Below are positions 7,970-16,175 of a stretch of 64,000 bases of DNA, one piece after another. How positions within the stretch are numbered: position 1 is the first letter of the stretch; the number at the start of each line of letters is the position of its first letter. This DNA is from CALMKX01 sp036274895. GTDB lineage: Bacteria > Acidobacteriota > Thermoanaerobaculia > Multivoradales > SZUA-115. The stretch covers positions 248,001 through 312,000 of the forward strand of contig DASUEU010000027.1 in assembly GCA_036274895.1 (NCBI GenBank). The letters are read 5' to 3'. Under the pieces are notes generated by a model. That model saw nothing but the letters and a program-made list of their open reading frames with translations. It was not told the DNA's origin and ran no database searches. A program made the translations under genes and the position numbers.

Positions 7970-9382
7970 ATGAGGATCCGCACCTTCGTCGGTGTCCTGG
8001 TGGCCCTCGGCCTCGTCGTCCTCGTTTCCTATCTGACCGTCCTCAACCGGGAAGTCCTGGCCCAGCCGTTCGACCTGGCCGGGCTCGTCCGGGTTCCTCT
8101 CTACAGCGCCTTGCTGGTGGTCTTCGGGCTGGGCTTCCTGCCGCCCGCCACTTCGCTGCTGGTCGGCACCGTCAAGCGCGAGCTGGCCCTGCGCGACGAG
8201 CGCCGCAAGGCCCGTGAGGCGGAGAGCCTCCAGGCGAGCTTTCGGCGGGGGGTGGATTTCCAATCCGCCGGCCAGCTGGACAAGGCGGCCTCCGAGCTGG
8301 CGGTGGTGGTGGACGGCCGGCCCGAGGACTTTCCGGCCTTGCTGCGTTACGGCGAAGTGCTGCGCCAGCTCGGGCGAGTGGGTGAGGCGATCGACCTGCA
8401 CCAGCGGCTGGCTGTGCTCTTCCCGGCGAACGTCGCCCCGCTCTACCAGCTGGCCGAGGACTACGACTCCCGGGGCGAGCCCGAGGTGGCGCGCGAGATC
8501 TGCAACCGCATCCTGCGGGACTTTCCCCAGGCGGGCTTGGCTGTGCTGCTGCGCCGCCGCAATGCGGCGATCGTCGCCAGCCAGTTCGAGCGCGCCACCC
8601 TGCTCCAGGAAGAGATCAATGCCCTGCGCGAGGGCCTGCCGGTCAGCGCTGAGGAGGAGAGGATCGGTCTGGGTCTCACCTACCAGCGAGGGGTGGCCGA
8701 GCTCGAGGCCGATCGAGTCCATCAAGCGATCGAGATCTTCCGTTCGGTTCTCGCTCGCGAGCCGCGTTTCATCCCCGCGATCTTGATGCTCGGCGAGGCC
8801 GAGCTGGTGCGCGACGACGAGGACGCTGCCGTCGAGCAGTGGCTCGCGGGCTACCGCGAGACCGGCAACCCGGTGTTCCTCCAGCGCCTCGAGGACCACC
8901 AGATCGAGGGCGAGGACCCGCGCCGGGCGATCGAGATGCTGCGCCGGCTGATCGCCGAGTCGAAGAACGACCTGGTGCCGCGCTTCTTCCTCGGCCGCCT
9001 CTACGACCGGCTGGAGATGCACGAGGATGCCCTGAAGCTCTACCAGAGCATCGGCGACCGGGTGGCCAGCTCGCCGACTTACCACTTCCTGATCGCCCGC
9101 ATCCACGAGCGCCGGGGTGATGTCACCCGGGCCCTCGACGCTTACCACTCTTTGACCGAGCAGCTCGGCCTGCCGAGCTACGAGTACCGCTGCCGGGTCT
9201 GCTCCGCTCCCCAACCCGAGTGGCGGGACCGCTGCGACCGTTGTGGCTCCTGGAACTGCGTGGAGCTCGACTTCGAGGAGGAGCACGTCACCCTCGAAGC
9301 CCTCGGCGTCAAGGAAGCGCCCGTCTGGGAGGTCCCGGCTGGGTGGGACGCCCGCGATCTGGCGGACGAAGGCGCGAAGTAG
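7970..9382 (+). CDS. lapB: LapA-LapB fusion: membrane-anchored TPR protein with C-terminal zinc ribbon
   Basis: A 470-residue protein. Residues 1-75 carry two membrane helices (VGVLVALGLVVLVSYL and YSALLVVFGLGFLP) with a LapA/DUF1049-like arrangement, followed by a basic, coiled-coil-like stretch. About residues 85-400 are TPR repeats. The C-terminus has a rubredoxin-type metal site with CRVC and CDRC pairs (Cys408, 411, 422, 425), the hallmark of LapB. In Enterobacteria LapA and LapB are separate inner-membrane proteins, and LapB controls lipopolysaccharide synthesis by presenting LpxC to FtsH. Here both seem joined in one chain, which is inferred from topology and motif order. It is followed by holA after 27 bases. 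Confidence 0.85.
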   Translation: MRIRTFVGVLVALGLVVLVSYLTVLNREVLAQPFDLAGLVRVPLYSALLVVFGLGFLPPATSLLVGTVKRELALRDERRKAREAESLQASFRRGVDFQSAGQLDKAASELAVVVDGRPEDFPALLRYGEVLRQLGRVGEAIDLHQRLAVLFPANVAPLYQLAEDYDSRGEPEVAREICNRILRDFPQAGLAVLLRRRNAAIVASQFERATLLQEEINALREGLPVSAEEERIGLGLTYQRGVAELEADRVHQAIEIFRSVLAREPRFIPAILMLGEAELVRDDEDAAVEQWLAGYRETGNPVFLQRLEDHQIEGEDPRRAIEMLRRLIAESKNDLVPRFFLGRLYDRLEMHEDALKLYQSIGDRVASSPTYHFLIARIHERRGDVTRALDAYHSLTEQLGLPSYEYRCRVCSAPQPEWRDRCDRCGSWNCVELDFEEEHVTLEALGVKEAPVWEVPAGWDARDLADEGAK

Positions 9383-9409
9383 GCTGCGCCCGGCCGCCCA
9401 CTCCTCACC

Positions 9410-10837
9410 ATGCTCGAGCGCTTGCTCGCGAGCCTCGCCAACGGCCCCGCCGGGGCCGTCTACCTGATCCACGGTGACCTGGTGCTCGCCGAGCCGGCGG
9501 CGCTGCGCCTCGCCGAAGCCATCGGCGAGCGCGGCAGCGTGAGCCCGGAGGTTCGGCGCCATCCACCCCGCCTCACACCCCTGCTCGACGACCTCAAGAC
9601 CTACTCCCTCTTTGGCGGCGGCAAGGTGGTCGTGGCGATCGACACCGCCGCCCTCGCCGACCGTCGCGATGCCGCCGACCTGATCGACGAGGCCGAGGAC
9701 GCGCTGCCGATCGACGACCCCTCCGAGCTGCCGTCACGGGCCCGGCCGGGTGCCTCGCGGCTGCTCCAGGCGCTGCGCCTCTTCGAGCTGTCCCCCGAAG
9801 GCGGCAATCCCCTCGAGCGGATCGAGGCCTTGCCGAAGTGGGTGTTGGAGGGGGGCAAGAAGCTGCGGCAGAGGAAGCCTCGGGGCCGGTCGAAGGTCGA
9901 GCTCGAGGCCCTCGTCCACGGCCTGGCGAGGTTGCTCGAGTCGGCGCGGGGAGCAGGCCTTGCGGGGTGGGCCGAGGGGGATCTCGCCGAGCTGGCCGAG
10001 GCGGTGCACAAGGGCTTCCCGGAGGGTCATACGCTGGTGCTCGCCGAGCGGGAGGTGGCCGCTGACCATCCGGTGGCGCGGGCCCTGGCCGAACGGGGCG
10101 CGGTGCTGGCGGTGGGCACCGTGACCGGCGAGCGCGGGGGCGGCTTCTCCGGCCTCGACCCGCTTGCGGCCGAGCTCACCCGCCAGACCGGCGTGCAGAT
10201 CGACCGGGACGCGCTCGCCGAGCTGGCCCGCCGGACTCTGCGCCAGGAGCGCGACGGCGGGGTCGAGGCGGACTCCACCGCCCGCTTCGCCGGCGAGTAC
10301 CGCAAGCTCGCCAGCTTGGCGGCCCAGCGCGGCCGGATCGACCGCCGGGCGGTCGAGGAAGCGGTCGAGGATCGGGGGCAGGAGGACGTCTGGCAACTGC
10401 TTGACGCCGTGGGGGCCGGACGGGCGGGCGAGGCTCTCTCCCGGCTGCGGCGCTACCTCGGCTCCGCCGAGGACGCCCTGGCCGCGCGGCTCTCCCTCTT
10501 CGCCCTACTCGCCGCCCTCTGCCGCCAGATCGCCGCCCTACGCGGCCTGATGGCCGAGCGGGGGGTCCCCGTCGGCGAGACCCAGTACAAGCGCTTCGAG
10601 ATGCGCTGGGCCACGGTGCTCGCGGCGGATCTCGCCGACGGGGTCAAGAGCCCCCTCGCCGGCCTCAACCCGTTCCGCCTGTTCAAGGCCTACCTCGCCG
10701 CCTGCCGCATTCCGCCGGAGGAGGCGGCCCTCCTGCCCTGGCGGGCCCTCGAGGCCGAGATCGGCTTGAAGGGGGGAAGCGACGACCCCGACGCCGTGCT
10801 CGCCGACCTGCTGGTGCACCTCGCCCGGCCGCGTTAG
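9410..10837 (+). CDS. holA: DNA polymerase III delta subunit-like protein (clamp loader)
   Basis: A 475-residue protein with the HolA layout. It opens with VYLIHGDLVLAEPAALRLAEA, where the family has 'yLl.GdE.yl..ea', followed by a short DLKTYSLFGGGKVVV segment. The C-terminal half is helical (domains II-III) with GEALSRLRRYL and LSLFALLAALCRQIAALRGL. The delta subunit opens the beta clamp within the clamp-loader complex. The protein is longer than the roughly 340 residues usual for the family. The extra length is an Arg/Glu-rich insertion around residues 85-205 inside the N-terminal ATPase-like domain. Assignment rests on order of features rather than strict motifs. mutM follows after 10 bases. 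Confidence 0.75.
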   Translation: MLERLLASLANGPAGAVYLIHGDLVLAEPAALRLAEAIGERGSVSPEVRRHPPRLTPLLDDLKTYSLFGGGKVVVAIDTAALADRRDAADLIDEAEDALPIDDPSELPSRARPGASRLLQALRLFELSPEGGNPLERIEALPKWVLEGGKKLRQRKPRGRSKVELEALVHGLARLLESARGAGLAGWAEGDLAELAEAVHKGFPEGHTLVLAEREVAADHPVARALAERGAVLAVGTVTGERGGGFSGLDPLAAELTRQTGVQIDRDALAELARRTLRQERDGGVEADSTARFAGEYRKLASLAAQRGRIDRRAVEEAVEDRGQEDVWQLLDAVGAGRAGEALSRLRRYLGSAEDALAARLSLFALLAALCRQIAALRGLMAERGVPVGETQYKRFEMRWATVLAADLADGVKSPLAGLNPFRLFKAYLAACRIPPEEAALLPWRALEAEIGLKGGSDDPDAVLADLLVHLARPR

Positions 10838-10847
10838 CCTGACGCCA

Positions 10848-11672
10848 ATGCCCGAGCTACCCGAGGTCGAGGTTCTGCGGCGCAGCCTCGCTTCCCGGCT
10901 GACCGGGGAGCGCATCACCGCGGTCGAGGTCAGGAACACGGCCCTGCGGGAGCCGGTCGACCCGGCCGAGCTCGATGCCGCCGTCCGGGGGCGCCGGGTG
11001 CTGCAGCTGAGGCGGCGCTCGAAGTACTTGCTGATCGACCTCGAAGGCGGCCACACCCTGGTGATCCACCTGGGCATGAGCGGGCGGCTCACCCTGGCCG
11101 GCGTCAACCAACCCCCCGAGGCCCACGAGCACCTGGTCTTCCGGCTGGCCTCCGGCAACAAGCTGCGCTTTCGCGACCCGCGCCGCTTCGGCCTGGTCTT
11201 CGCGGCGCCGACCGCCTCCCTCGATGCCGACCGCCACTTCGCCGAGCTGGGCATCGAGCCGCTGACCGACACCTTCTCGGGCGAGGTGCTGGCGGCTGCC
11301 GCGAAGGGCCGCCGCGGGCCGGTGAAGGCGTTCCTGATGGATGCCTCGGTGGTCGTCGGCGTGGGCAACATCTACGCCAGCGAGGCGCTCTTTGCGGCCG
11401 GCATCCACCCCCTGCGCTCGGTGGCCCGAATCTCCTCGGCGCGGTGGCAGAGCCTGGCCACGGCGGTGCGTGTGGTGCTCGAGCGGGCCATCGCCGAGGG
11501 CGGCACCACCTTGAACGACTTCACCGACGGGGAGGGCAACAGTGGCTACTTCCAGGTCTCCCTCGCCGTCTACGACCGGGAGGGCCAGCGCTGCCGCCGG
11601 TGCAGCGGCATCATCCGGCGCAAGGTGCTCGGCAACCGCAGCACCTACTACTGCCCCCGCTGCCAGACTTGA
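10848..11672 (+). CDS. mutM: Formamidopyrimidine-DNA glycosylase (Fpg/MutM)
   Basis: Bifunctional glycosylase/AP lyase that removes oxidised purines such as 8-oxoguanine. It begins MPELPEVE, which places the catalytic Pro2 and Glu3 correctly and fixes the start. The conserved Lys loop is in the region RSKYLLIDLEGGH, and a helix-two-turn-helix segment includes VGVGNIYASEALF. The C-terminal zinc finger is complete (CRRC and CPRC pairs within the last 25 residues). At 274 residues it is a normal length. It lies 10 bases after the holA-like gene, so DNA replication and repair functions are grouped. A -10-like TAGAAT separates it from the next gene. Confidence 0.97.
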   Translation: MPELPEVEVLRRSLASRLTGERITAVEVRNTALREPVDPAELDAAVRGRRVLQLRRRSKYLLIDLEGGHTLVIHLGMSGRLTLAGVNQPPEAHEHLVFRLASGNKLRFRDPRRFGLVFAAPTASLDADRHFAELGIEPLTDTFSGEVLAAAAKGRRGPVKAFLMDASVVVGVGNIYASEALFAAGIHPLRSVARISSARWQSLATAVRVVLERAIAEGGTTLNDFTDGEGNSGYFQVSLAVYDREGQRCRRCSGIIRRKVLGNRSTYYCPRCQT

Positions 11673-11698
11673 GGCGCTCGCTCGGCCGAGGCTCAGGC

Positions 11699-11704
11699 TA
11701 GAAT
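11699..11704 (+). promoter_or_regulatory. -10-like hexamer before the DinB-fold gene
   Basis: TAGAAT lies in the 39-base gap after mutM, ending 7 bases before the GTG start at 11712. No ribosome binding site is visible, so a leaderless transcript is plausible. There is no TGN extension and no good -35. Confidence 0.35.
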
Positions 11705-11711
11705 CGCCGTC

Positions 11712-12257
11712 GTGCTGAACCTCGACATCGACGCCTTCCTTCGCCACTTCCGCCGCCAGCGCGAGTGGACCCACGCCCTGGTGCGAGCCGTTCCGGAAGA
11801 GTACTTCTCCTGGGCGCCGGCCCCGGACGCCTTCAGCTGCGGTGGCCTCGTCGTCCACCTGATTCAGAGCGAGGTGTTCTGGCGCCGCCTCGTGCTGGCC
11901 GCCGCCCGCGGCGAGAAGCTCGATCCCTTCCAGATCCAGGGCTCGGGCCAGGACCGGCTGACCGCCTTCCGACCCGGAAACCTCTCCGGCAGCCAGACCA
12001 CCAAGTTCGGCTCGACCTTCGCCGAGTGCCTGGTGGCCTGGCGAGAGGTGCAGGCCAAGACCGAAGAGGAGCTGGCGACCCTCGGGGACCTTGATCTCGG
12101 GGCCATCGAGGTTACCCACCCCCTGACCACGCTCACCACCTCGGCCGCCGAGATGCTGCTGATCAAGATCGAGCACGAAGCCCATCACCGAGGCCAGCTC
12201 TCGGCCTACCTCAAGCAGCTCGGACTGTCCCAACCGCCCGTTCTGGGACTGCCGTGA
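11712..12257 (+). CDS. DinB/YfiT-fold metalloprotein
   Basis: A 181-residue four-helix-bundle protein of the DinB superfamily, whose members bind a metal through three histidines and often act as thiol-dependent transferases. The histidines are visible: His49 in GGLVVHLIQSE and the pair in IEHEAHHRGQ (His155 and His158 or 159). The N-terminal DAFLRHFRRQREWTHALVRAVPEEYFSWAP is typical. The GTG start at 11712 is chosen because homology begins directly after it. Its last bases overlap the GTG of udk (GTGA), indicating translational coupling. The substrate is unknown. Confidence 0.85.
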   Translation: MLNLDIDAFLRHFRRQREWTHALVRAVPEEYFSWAPAPDAFSCGGLVVHLIQSEVFWRRLVLAAARGEKLDPFQIQGSGQDRLTAFRPGNLSGSQTTKFGSTFAECLVAWREVQAKTEEELATLGDLDLGAIEVTHPLTTLTTSAAEMLLIKIEHEAHHRGQLSAYLKQLGLSQPPVLGLP

Positions 12258-12880
12258 CCGCCGTCGTCCTCGGTGTCGCCGGCGGCACCGGCTCCGGGAA
12301 GACGACGGTCGCGCAGGCGATCTTGGGCTCCGTCGGTGCCGACCGCATCGCCTTCCTCGAGCAGGACGCCTACTACGCCGACGTGGTCTGGCGTGACGCC
12401 GAGGAGATCCGCCGCCACAACTTCGATCACCCCGACTCTCTCGACACGGCGTTGATGATCGAGCACCTGGTGGCCCTGAAGGCCGGCCGGCCGGCGGAGG
12501 TGCCGATCTATGACTTCGTGAATCACCGCCGCCGGCCGGAGACCCGCCGGGTGGAGCCCCGGCCGGTGGTCGTGGTCGAGGGCATCCTCCTCTTCGTCGA
12601 GCTCGAGTTGCGCGAGCTGCTCGACTTCAAGGTCTTCGTCGATACCCCGCCGGACATCCGGCTGATCCGCCGCCTGCGCAGGGACATCCGGGACCGCGGC
12701 CGGGACCCCCACGACGTGTTGCGCCAGTACGAGGAGCAGGTCCGGCCCATGCACGAAGAGTTCGTGGAGCCCTCGAAGCGCTACGCCGACATCATCGTGC
12801 CCGAGGGGGGCGAGAACCGTGTCGCCCTGGACATGCTGGTGGCACGCGTCGAGCAGTTGCTGGCCGTCGCCAGCGCGTAG
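12254..12880 (+). CDS. udk: Uridine/cytidine kinase
   Basis: P-loop kinase of 208 residues that phosphorylates uridine and cytidine in pyrimidine salvage. Walker A is GGTGSGKTT (10-18). The family segments EQDAYYAD, NFDHPDSLDT, PIYDFVNHRR and VVEGILLF follow in order, and DTPPDIRLIRRLRRDI matches the lid region. The GTG start overlaps the stop of the DinB-fold gene. The gene ends two bases before the converging secreted-protein gene on the other strand, so there is almost no room for a terminator between them. Confidence 0.95.
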   Translation: MTAVVLGVAGGTGSGKTTVAQAILGSVGADRIAFLEQDAYYADVVWRDAEEIRRHNFDHPDSLDTALMIEHLVALKAGRPAEVPIYDFVNHRRRPETRRVEPRPVVVVEGILLFVELELRELLDFKVFVDTPPDIRLIRRLRRDIRDRGRDPHDVLRQYEEQVRPMHEEFVEPSKRYADIIVPEGGENRVALDMLVARVEQLLAVASA

Positions 12881-12882
12881 GC

Positions 12883-13365
12883 CTACCTGCGAGCGAGGGT
12901 CACCGTCCTGGTCGCCGACACCGGCAGGCCCGGAACGGCTTCCTCGAGCTGCCAGACGTCGTTGCCCTGGGCGTCTTTCGAGCCGGCGAGGTAGCGGGCG
13001 GCGACCAGCCGGACCTCGACCGTCAGGCGGCCGTCCACAGCGGCCGGCCGGCCGGTCTCCGTGGTCCAGAAGTTGTAGAGCTGGACGGTCTGGCTGGCCC
13101 CCGGTGCGAGCTTCTCGAGGAAGGCCTGGTTGCTGTAGACCGTCAGGGGCTGCCCGTTCAGTCGGACCTCGAAGCGCAGGCTCGAAACCATCCGCGCCGA
13201 GCCGTTCTTGAGCGTCACCCGCAGCTTGCAGAGCGTGTCGGCGGCCGGTTGGGCGGGCTCGAGGGAGACCTCGCCGAGCTCGATGGGGGCCGGGGCCGCG
13301 GGGGGCTGGGCCAGAGCCGGCGGGGTCGCCAGCAGGGCCAGGATGAGCAGCGAGACGAGCTTCAC
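12883..13365 (-). CDS. Secreted protein of unknown function
   Basis: A 160-residue protein beginning at a GTG with a clear signal peptide (MKLVSLLILALLATPPALAQ) and an Ala/Pro-rich linker. The mature part is beta-rich with alternating hydrophobic residues (LCKLRVTLKNG, LRFEVRLNGQPL, LTVEVRLVAARYL) and looks like an immunoglobulin-like or other beta-sandwich domain. No family is recognised. An upstream ATG at 13416 is in frame but would add 17 non-signal residues and overlap the divergent methyltransferase. The GTG at 13365 places the start six bases after an extended -10-like element, which also favours it. Confidence 0.65.
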   Translation of the reverse strand: MKLVSLLILALLATPPALAQPPAAPAPIELGEVSLEPAQPAADTLCKLRVTLKNGSARMVSSLRFEVRLNGQPLTVYSNQAFLEKLAPGASQTVQLYNFWTTETGRPAAVDGRLTVEVRLVAARYLAGSKDAQGNDVWQLEEAVPGLPVSATRTVTLARR

Positions 13366-13371
13366 GGGGGG

Positions 13372-13380
13372 ATCGTAGCA
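13372..13380 (-). promoter_or_regulatory. Extended -10-like element before the secreted-protein gene
   Basis: On the minus strand it reads TGCTACGAT (TGN plus TANNNT), ending 6 bases before the GTG at 13365. It lies 5 bases from the oppositely oriented element at 13386-13394, so the two promoters would overlap. Confidence 0.5.
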
Positions 13381-13385
13381 GGCGC

Positions 13386-13394
13386 TGGTAGGAT
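13386..13394 (+). promoter_or_regulatory. Extended -10-like element before the O-methyltransferase gene
   Basis: TGGTAGGAT (TGN plus TANNNT), ending 8 bases before the ATG at 13403. There is no Shine-Dalgarno sequence between it and the start, consistent with a leaderless message. It overlaps the promoter space of the divergent gene. Confidence 0.5.
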
Positions 13395-13402
13395 CCCGCT
13401 CC

Positions 13403-14086
13403 ATGAAGTCCGGCATCGGCCTGATCGTCCGCGAGGCTCAGGAGCGTTACCTCGAGCGGCTGCTGCCCCCGCGGGATGCCATCGCCCGGGAGATCGAGGA
13501 GCTGGCGGCGGCAGAGGACGTGCCCATCGCCGACCCCGAGGTCGCCCGCTTGCTCGAGATCATGGCCCGCTCGACCCGAGCCCGCACCATCGTCGAGGTG
13601 GGCACGGCGATCGGCTACGGCGCGCTCTTTCTCGCTCGAGGTGCTCCCGAAGCACGGGTGCTGACCATCGACCGGGACGCTGAACGGCTGGCCACGGCCC
13701 GCCGCTTCCTCGAGAAGGCTGGGGTGGCCGAGCGGGTGGAACTGATCGAGGACGACGCTCTCGCGGCCCTCACGCGCATCACCGGGCCGATCGACCTCGC
13801 CTGGGTCGACGGCGAGAAGAAGGAGTATCGCCGCTACCTCGACCTGCTGCTGCCGCAGATGTCCGTGGGCGGCACGCTGCTCTTCGACAACCTGCTCTGG
13901 AAGGGCCGTGTCGCCGAGCCTCCCGAGGAGGAGGAGGACGACGAGGCAACCGACGCCCTCTTCGCCTTCAACGGCTACCTGATGCGCCATCCCCAGCTCG
14001 CCGCCGTGATCCTGCCCTTCGGGGATGGCCTGGGCGTGGCGACCAAGACCAAGCCTCTGATCAGCGAGCTCGGCGGGCCGTTCTAG
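13403..14086 (+). CDS. SAM-dependent O-methyltransferase (COMT-like class I)
   Basis: A 227-residue protein with the class I methyltransferase fold. The SAM-binding motif IVEVGTAIGYGALFLA is at about 63-78, the acidic loop TIDRD follows, LAWVDGEKKEYRRYLDL covers the metal-binding Asp region, and GGTLLFDNLLWKGRV matches the O-methyltransferase family 3 signature. Such enzymes methylate catechol-like or other small hydroxyl groups. The substrate cannot be inferred. An acidic EEEEDDE insertion follows the DNLLWKG motif. It is divergent from the secreted-protein gene and 9 bases upstream of the phosphopantetheinyl transferase gene, so the two may be co-transcribed. Confidence 0.9.
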   Translation: MKSGIGLIVREAQERYLERLLPPRDAIAREIEELAAAEDVPIADPEVARLLEIMARSTRARTIVEVGTAIGYGALFLARGAPEARVLTIDRDAERLATARRFLEKAGVAERVELIEDDALAALTRITGPIDLAWVDGEKKEYRRYLDLLLPQMSVGGTLLFDNLLWKGRVAEPPEEEEDDEATDALFAFNGYLMRHPQLAAVILPFGDGLGVATKTKPLISELGGPF

Positions 14087-14095
14087 ACTTCCGCC

Positions 14096-14860
14096 GTGTC
14101 GGCCTTCCCCCCCAGCCGCGGCCCGGAGCCCCTCGGTCGCCCACCCGAGCCTGGCGAGATCCACGTCTGGACGGCGCGCCTGGATCCGCCGGAGCAAGAG
14201 GTGGCCGCGGCACGCCGGCTCCTCGATGCCGACGAGCTCATCCGTGCCGATCGCTTCCGCTTCGAGGTCCATCGCCGTCGCTTCACCGTGGGGAGGGCCT
14301 TCCAGCGCACCATCCTGGGCGCCTACCTCGGTCGCCCGCCGGCCTCGCTGGTCTACCTCTACGGTCCCAAGGGCAAGCCTTCCCTGGCCCCCGGCCACGG
14401 CGACGGGATCCTCGACTTCAACCTCTCGAACACCGAGGAGATGGCCCTCCTCGGGGTTACCGCGGGCCGCGAGCTGGGAGTGGACATCGAGCAGGTGCGC
14501 GCTCTCTCGGACCTCGAGGCCCTGGCGGAGCGCTTCTTCTCCGCTGCCGAGAGCCGCGTGCTGCTCGCCCTGCCCGACGCTGATCGCCCGATCGGCTTCT
14601 TCAACTGCTGGACCCGCAAGGAGGCTTACTTGAAGGCGATCGGCGACGGCCTCTCGGCACCCCTCGACGCCTTCGACGTGACGCTCGTCCCGGGCGAGCC
14701 GGCGCGGATGATCGCCCTCGAAGGCAGCCCCGAGCGCGCCGCTGCCTGGCAGCTCTTCCACCTCGAGCCGGCTACCGGGTACCTCGGTGCCGTGGCGATC
14801 GAAGGCGCGCCGCCGGCGGGCGAGTGGCGGTTGATCCTGCACCACTGGCAGCCCACCTAG
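14096..14860 (+). CDS. 4'-phosphopantetheinyl transferase (Sfp type)
   Basis: Transfers the phosphopantetheine arm from CoA onto carrier proteins. Sfp-type motifs are visible in 254 residues: ADRFRFEVHRRRFTVGRAFQR (51-71), FNLSNTEEMALL (108-119), GVDIE (128-132, Mg ligands) and WTRKEAYLKAIGDGL (172-186). The start is GTG at 14096; the TAG of the previous gene lies nine bases upstream. No NRPS/PKS genes occur in the window, so the partner is probably the fatty-acid ACP or a pathway elsewhere. The gene ends 20 bases before the mtaB start. Confidence 0.9.
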   Translation: MSAFPPSRGPEPLGRPPEPGEIHVWTARLDPPEQEVAAARRLLDADELIRADRFRFEVHRRRFTVGRAFQRTILGAYLGRPPASLVYLYGPKGKPSLAPGHGDGILDFNLSNTEEMALLGVTAGRELGVDIEQVRALSDLEALAERFFSAAESRVLLALPDADRPIGFFNCWTRKEAYLKAIGDGLSAPLDAFDVTLVPGEPARMIALEGSPERAAAWQLFHLEPATGYLGAVAIEGAPPAGEWRLILHHWQPT

Positions 14861-14880
14861 AGGAGTCGGCCCGGCGAGCA

Positions 14881-16134
14881 ATGCGCGTCTTCCTCTCCTC
14901 CCTCGGCTGCAAGCTCAACCAGGCCGAAAGCGAGCGCTTCGCCCGGCAGCTTCTGGCTCGCGGCCACGCTGTCGTCGGGCAGCTCGCCGAGGCCGACGTT
15001 CACGTGGTCAATTCCTGCACGGTCACGAGCGCCGCGGCAGCGGAGTCCCGCCGCGCCGTGCGCCGCAGCCGGCGGGAGGCACCGCACGTGCGCACGGTCT
15101 TGACCGGCTGCTACGTTTCCGGCTCCCCGGCTGAGGCGGCGGCGCTCGAAGAGGCCGACCTCGTGGTGGGCAACGAGGGCAAGGAGGGTCTGGTCGATCG
15201 GGTCCACCAGGCGTTCGGCCTGCCCCTGCCTCCCGAGCTGCCGATCCCCTACTGCCCGTTGCCCGTTGGGCGAGCCAGAGCCACGGTCAAGGTCGGCGAC
15301 GGCTGTGACATGCGCTGCGCCTTCTGCATCATCCCCATCACTCGCGGCCGGGAGACCTCGCGGCCCCTGCGAGAGGTCGTGGCGGAGGTCTCGGGGCTGG
15401 TGGCGGGCGGGTATCGCGAAGTGGTGGTCACCGGGGTCCAGATCTCGGACTGGAAGGAAGGGAACCGCCGGCTCTACGACCTGGTGAGCGCCGTCATGGG
15501 GGAGACGGCCGTGCCCCGGCTGCGCTTGACCTCGATCGCCCCGTGGGGCTTCGACCGGCGGCTCCTCTCGCTATTCGCCGATCGCCGCCTCTGCCGGCAC
15601 CTGCACCTCTCCCTCCAGAGCGGTGCCACCTCGACGTTGCGCCGTATGCGCCGGCCTTACTCGGCCGAGGCCTACCGCGGCCTGGTGGAGTCGATCGCGG
15701 CGGCCGTGCCAGGGATCGGTCTCACCACCGACGTGATCGTCGGCTTCCCCGGCGAGACCGAGGAGGAGCACCGTCTGTCGCGGGACTTCGTGGCGGGCCT
15801 GCCGCTGGCGAAGACCCACGTCTTCCCTTACTCCAGCCGCCCCGGCACGCCGGCGGCGAGCTTCGCCGGCCACCTCCACGGCACCGAGGTCCGCCGCCGG
15901 GCCGCCGAGATGCACCAGGTCGCCGCCCAGGTCGAGCAGCGCTTCGCTCGCTCCCAGATGGGCGAGACGCTCGAGGTCCTCTGGGAGACGTCAGAAGGCA
16001 ACCGCTGGCAAGGCCACGCCGACAACTACCTGCGCGTCGAGACGGAGGCTGGGGTGCAGATCCGGAATACGGTGACGCGAACCAAGATCGTAGGTTTCAC
16101 GGGGAGAGGAGCAGTGGGCATCAAGATGTACTAG
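14881..16134 (+). CDS. mtaB: tRNA t6A37 methylthiotransferase (MtaB-like)
   Basis: A radical-SAM methylthiotransferase of 417 residues that adds a methylthio group to t6A37 of tRNAs. The N-terminal [4Fe-4S] cysteines are Cys10 (LGCKLNQAE), Cys46 (NSCTVT) and Cys77 (TGCYVS). The radical-SAM triad CDMRCAFC is at 142-149. TTDVIVGFPGETEEE follows, and a C-terminal TRAM-like beta region (NYLRVETEAGVQIRNTVTRTKIVGF) completes the fold. The start is the ATG of MRVFLSSLGCK; an open frame 57 bases upstream overlaps the previous gene and lacks homology. MtaB is preferred over MiaB because of the KLNQAE and GCDMRCAFCIIP wording. Confidence 0.93.
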   Translation: MRVFLSSLGCKLNQAESERFARQLLARGHAVVGQLAEADVHVVNSCTVTSAAAAESRRAVRRSRREAPHVRTVLTGCYVSGSPAEAAALEEADLVVGNEGKEGLVDRVHQAFGLPLPPELPIPYCPLPVGRARATVKVGDGCDMRCAFCIIPITRGRETSRPLREVVAEVSGLVAGGYREVVVTGVQISDWKEGNRRLYDLVSAVMGETAVPRLRLTSIAPWGFDRRLLSLFADRRLCRHLHLSLQSGATSTLRRMRRPYSAEAYRGLVESIAAAVPGIGLTTDVIVGFPGETEEEHRLSRDFVAGLPLAKTHVFPYSSRPGTPAASFAGHLHGTEVRRRAAEMHQVAAQVEQRFARSQMGETLEVLWETSEGNRWQGHADNYLRVETEAGVQIRNTVTRTKIVGFTGRGAVGIKMY

Positions 16135-16161
16135 CACTAGGAGAAATACAGCATCCCGATG

Positions 16162-16167
16162 TACAAT
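16162..16167 (+). promoter_or_regulatory. -10-like hexamer before the AAA ATPase gene
   Basis: TACAAT in the 41-base gap after mtaB, ending 8 bases before the ATG at 16176. No ribosome binding site is visible between it and the start. A -35 is not obvious. Confidence 0.4.
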
Positions 16168-16175
16168 CATCGCCG

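Noticed and set aside
9200..9370. Separate small zinc-ribbon protein at the end of lapB
   Set aside because: The CxxC pairs are in frame with the TPR protein and match the known C-terminal knuckle of LapB.
14084..14089. TAGACT before the phosphopantetheinyl transferase as a -10 element
   Set aside because: The TAG is the stop codon of the preceding methyltransferase, so the match is probably coincidental. It was left out of the leaderless promoter set.
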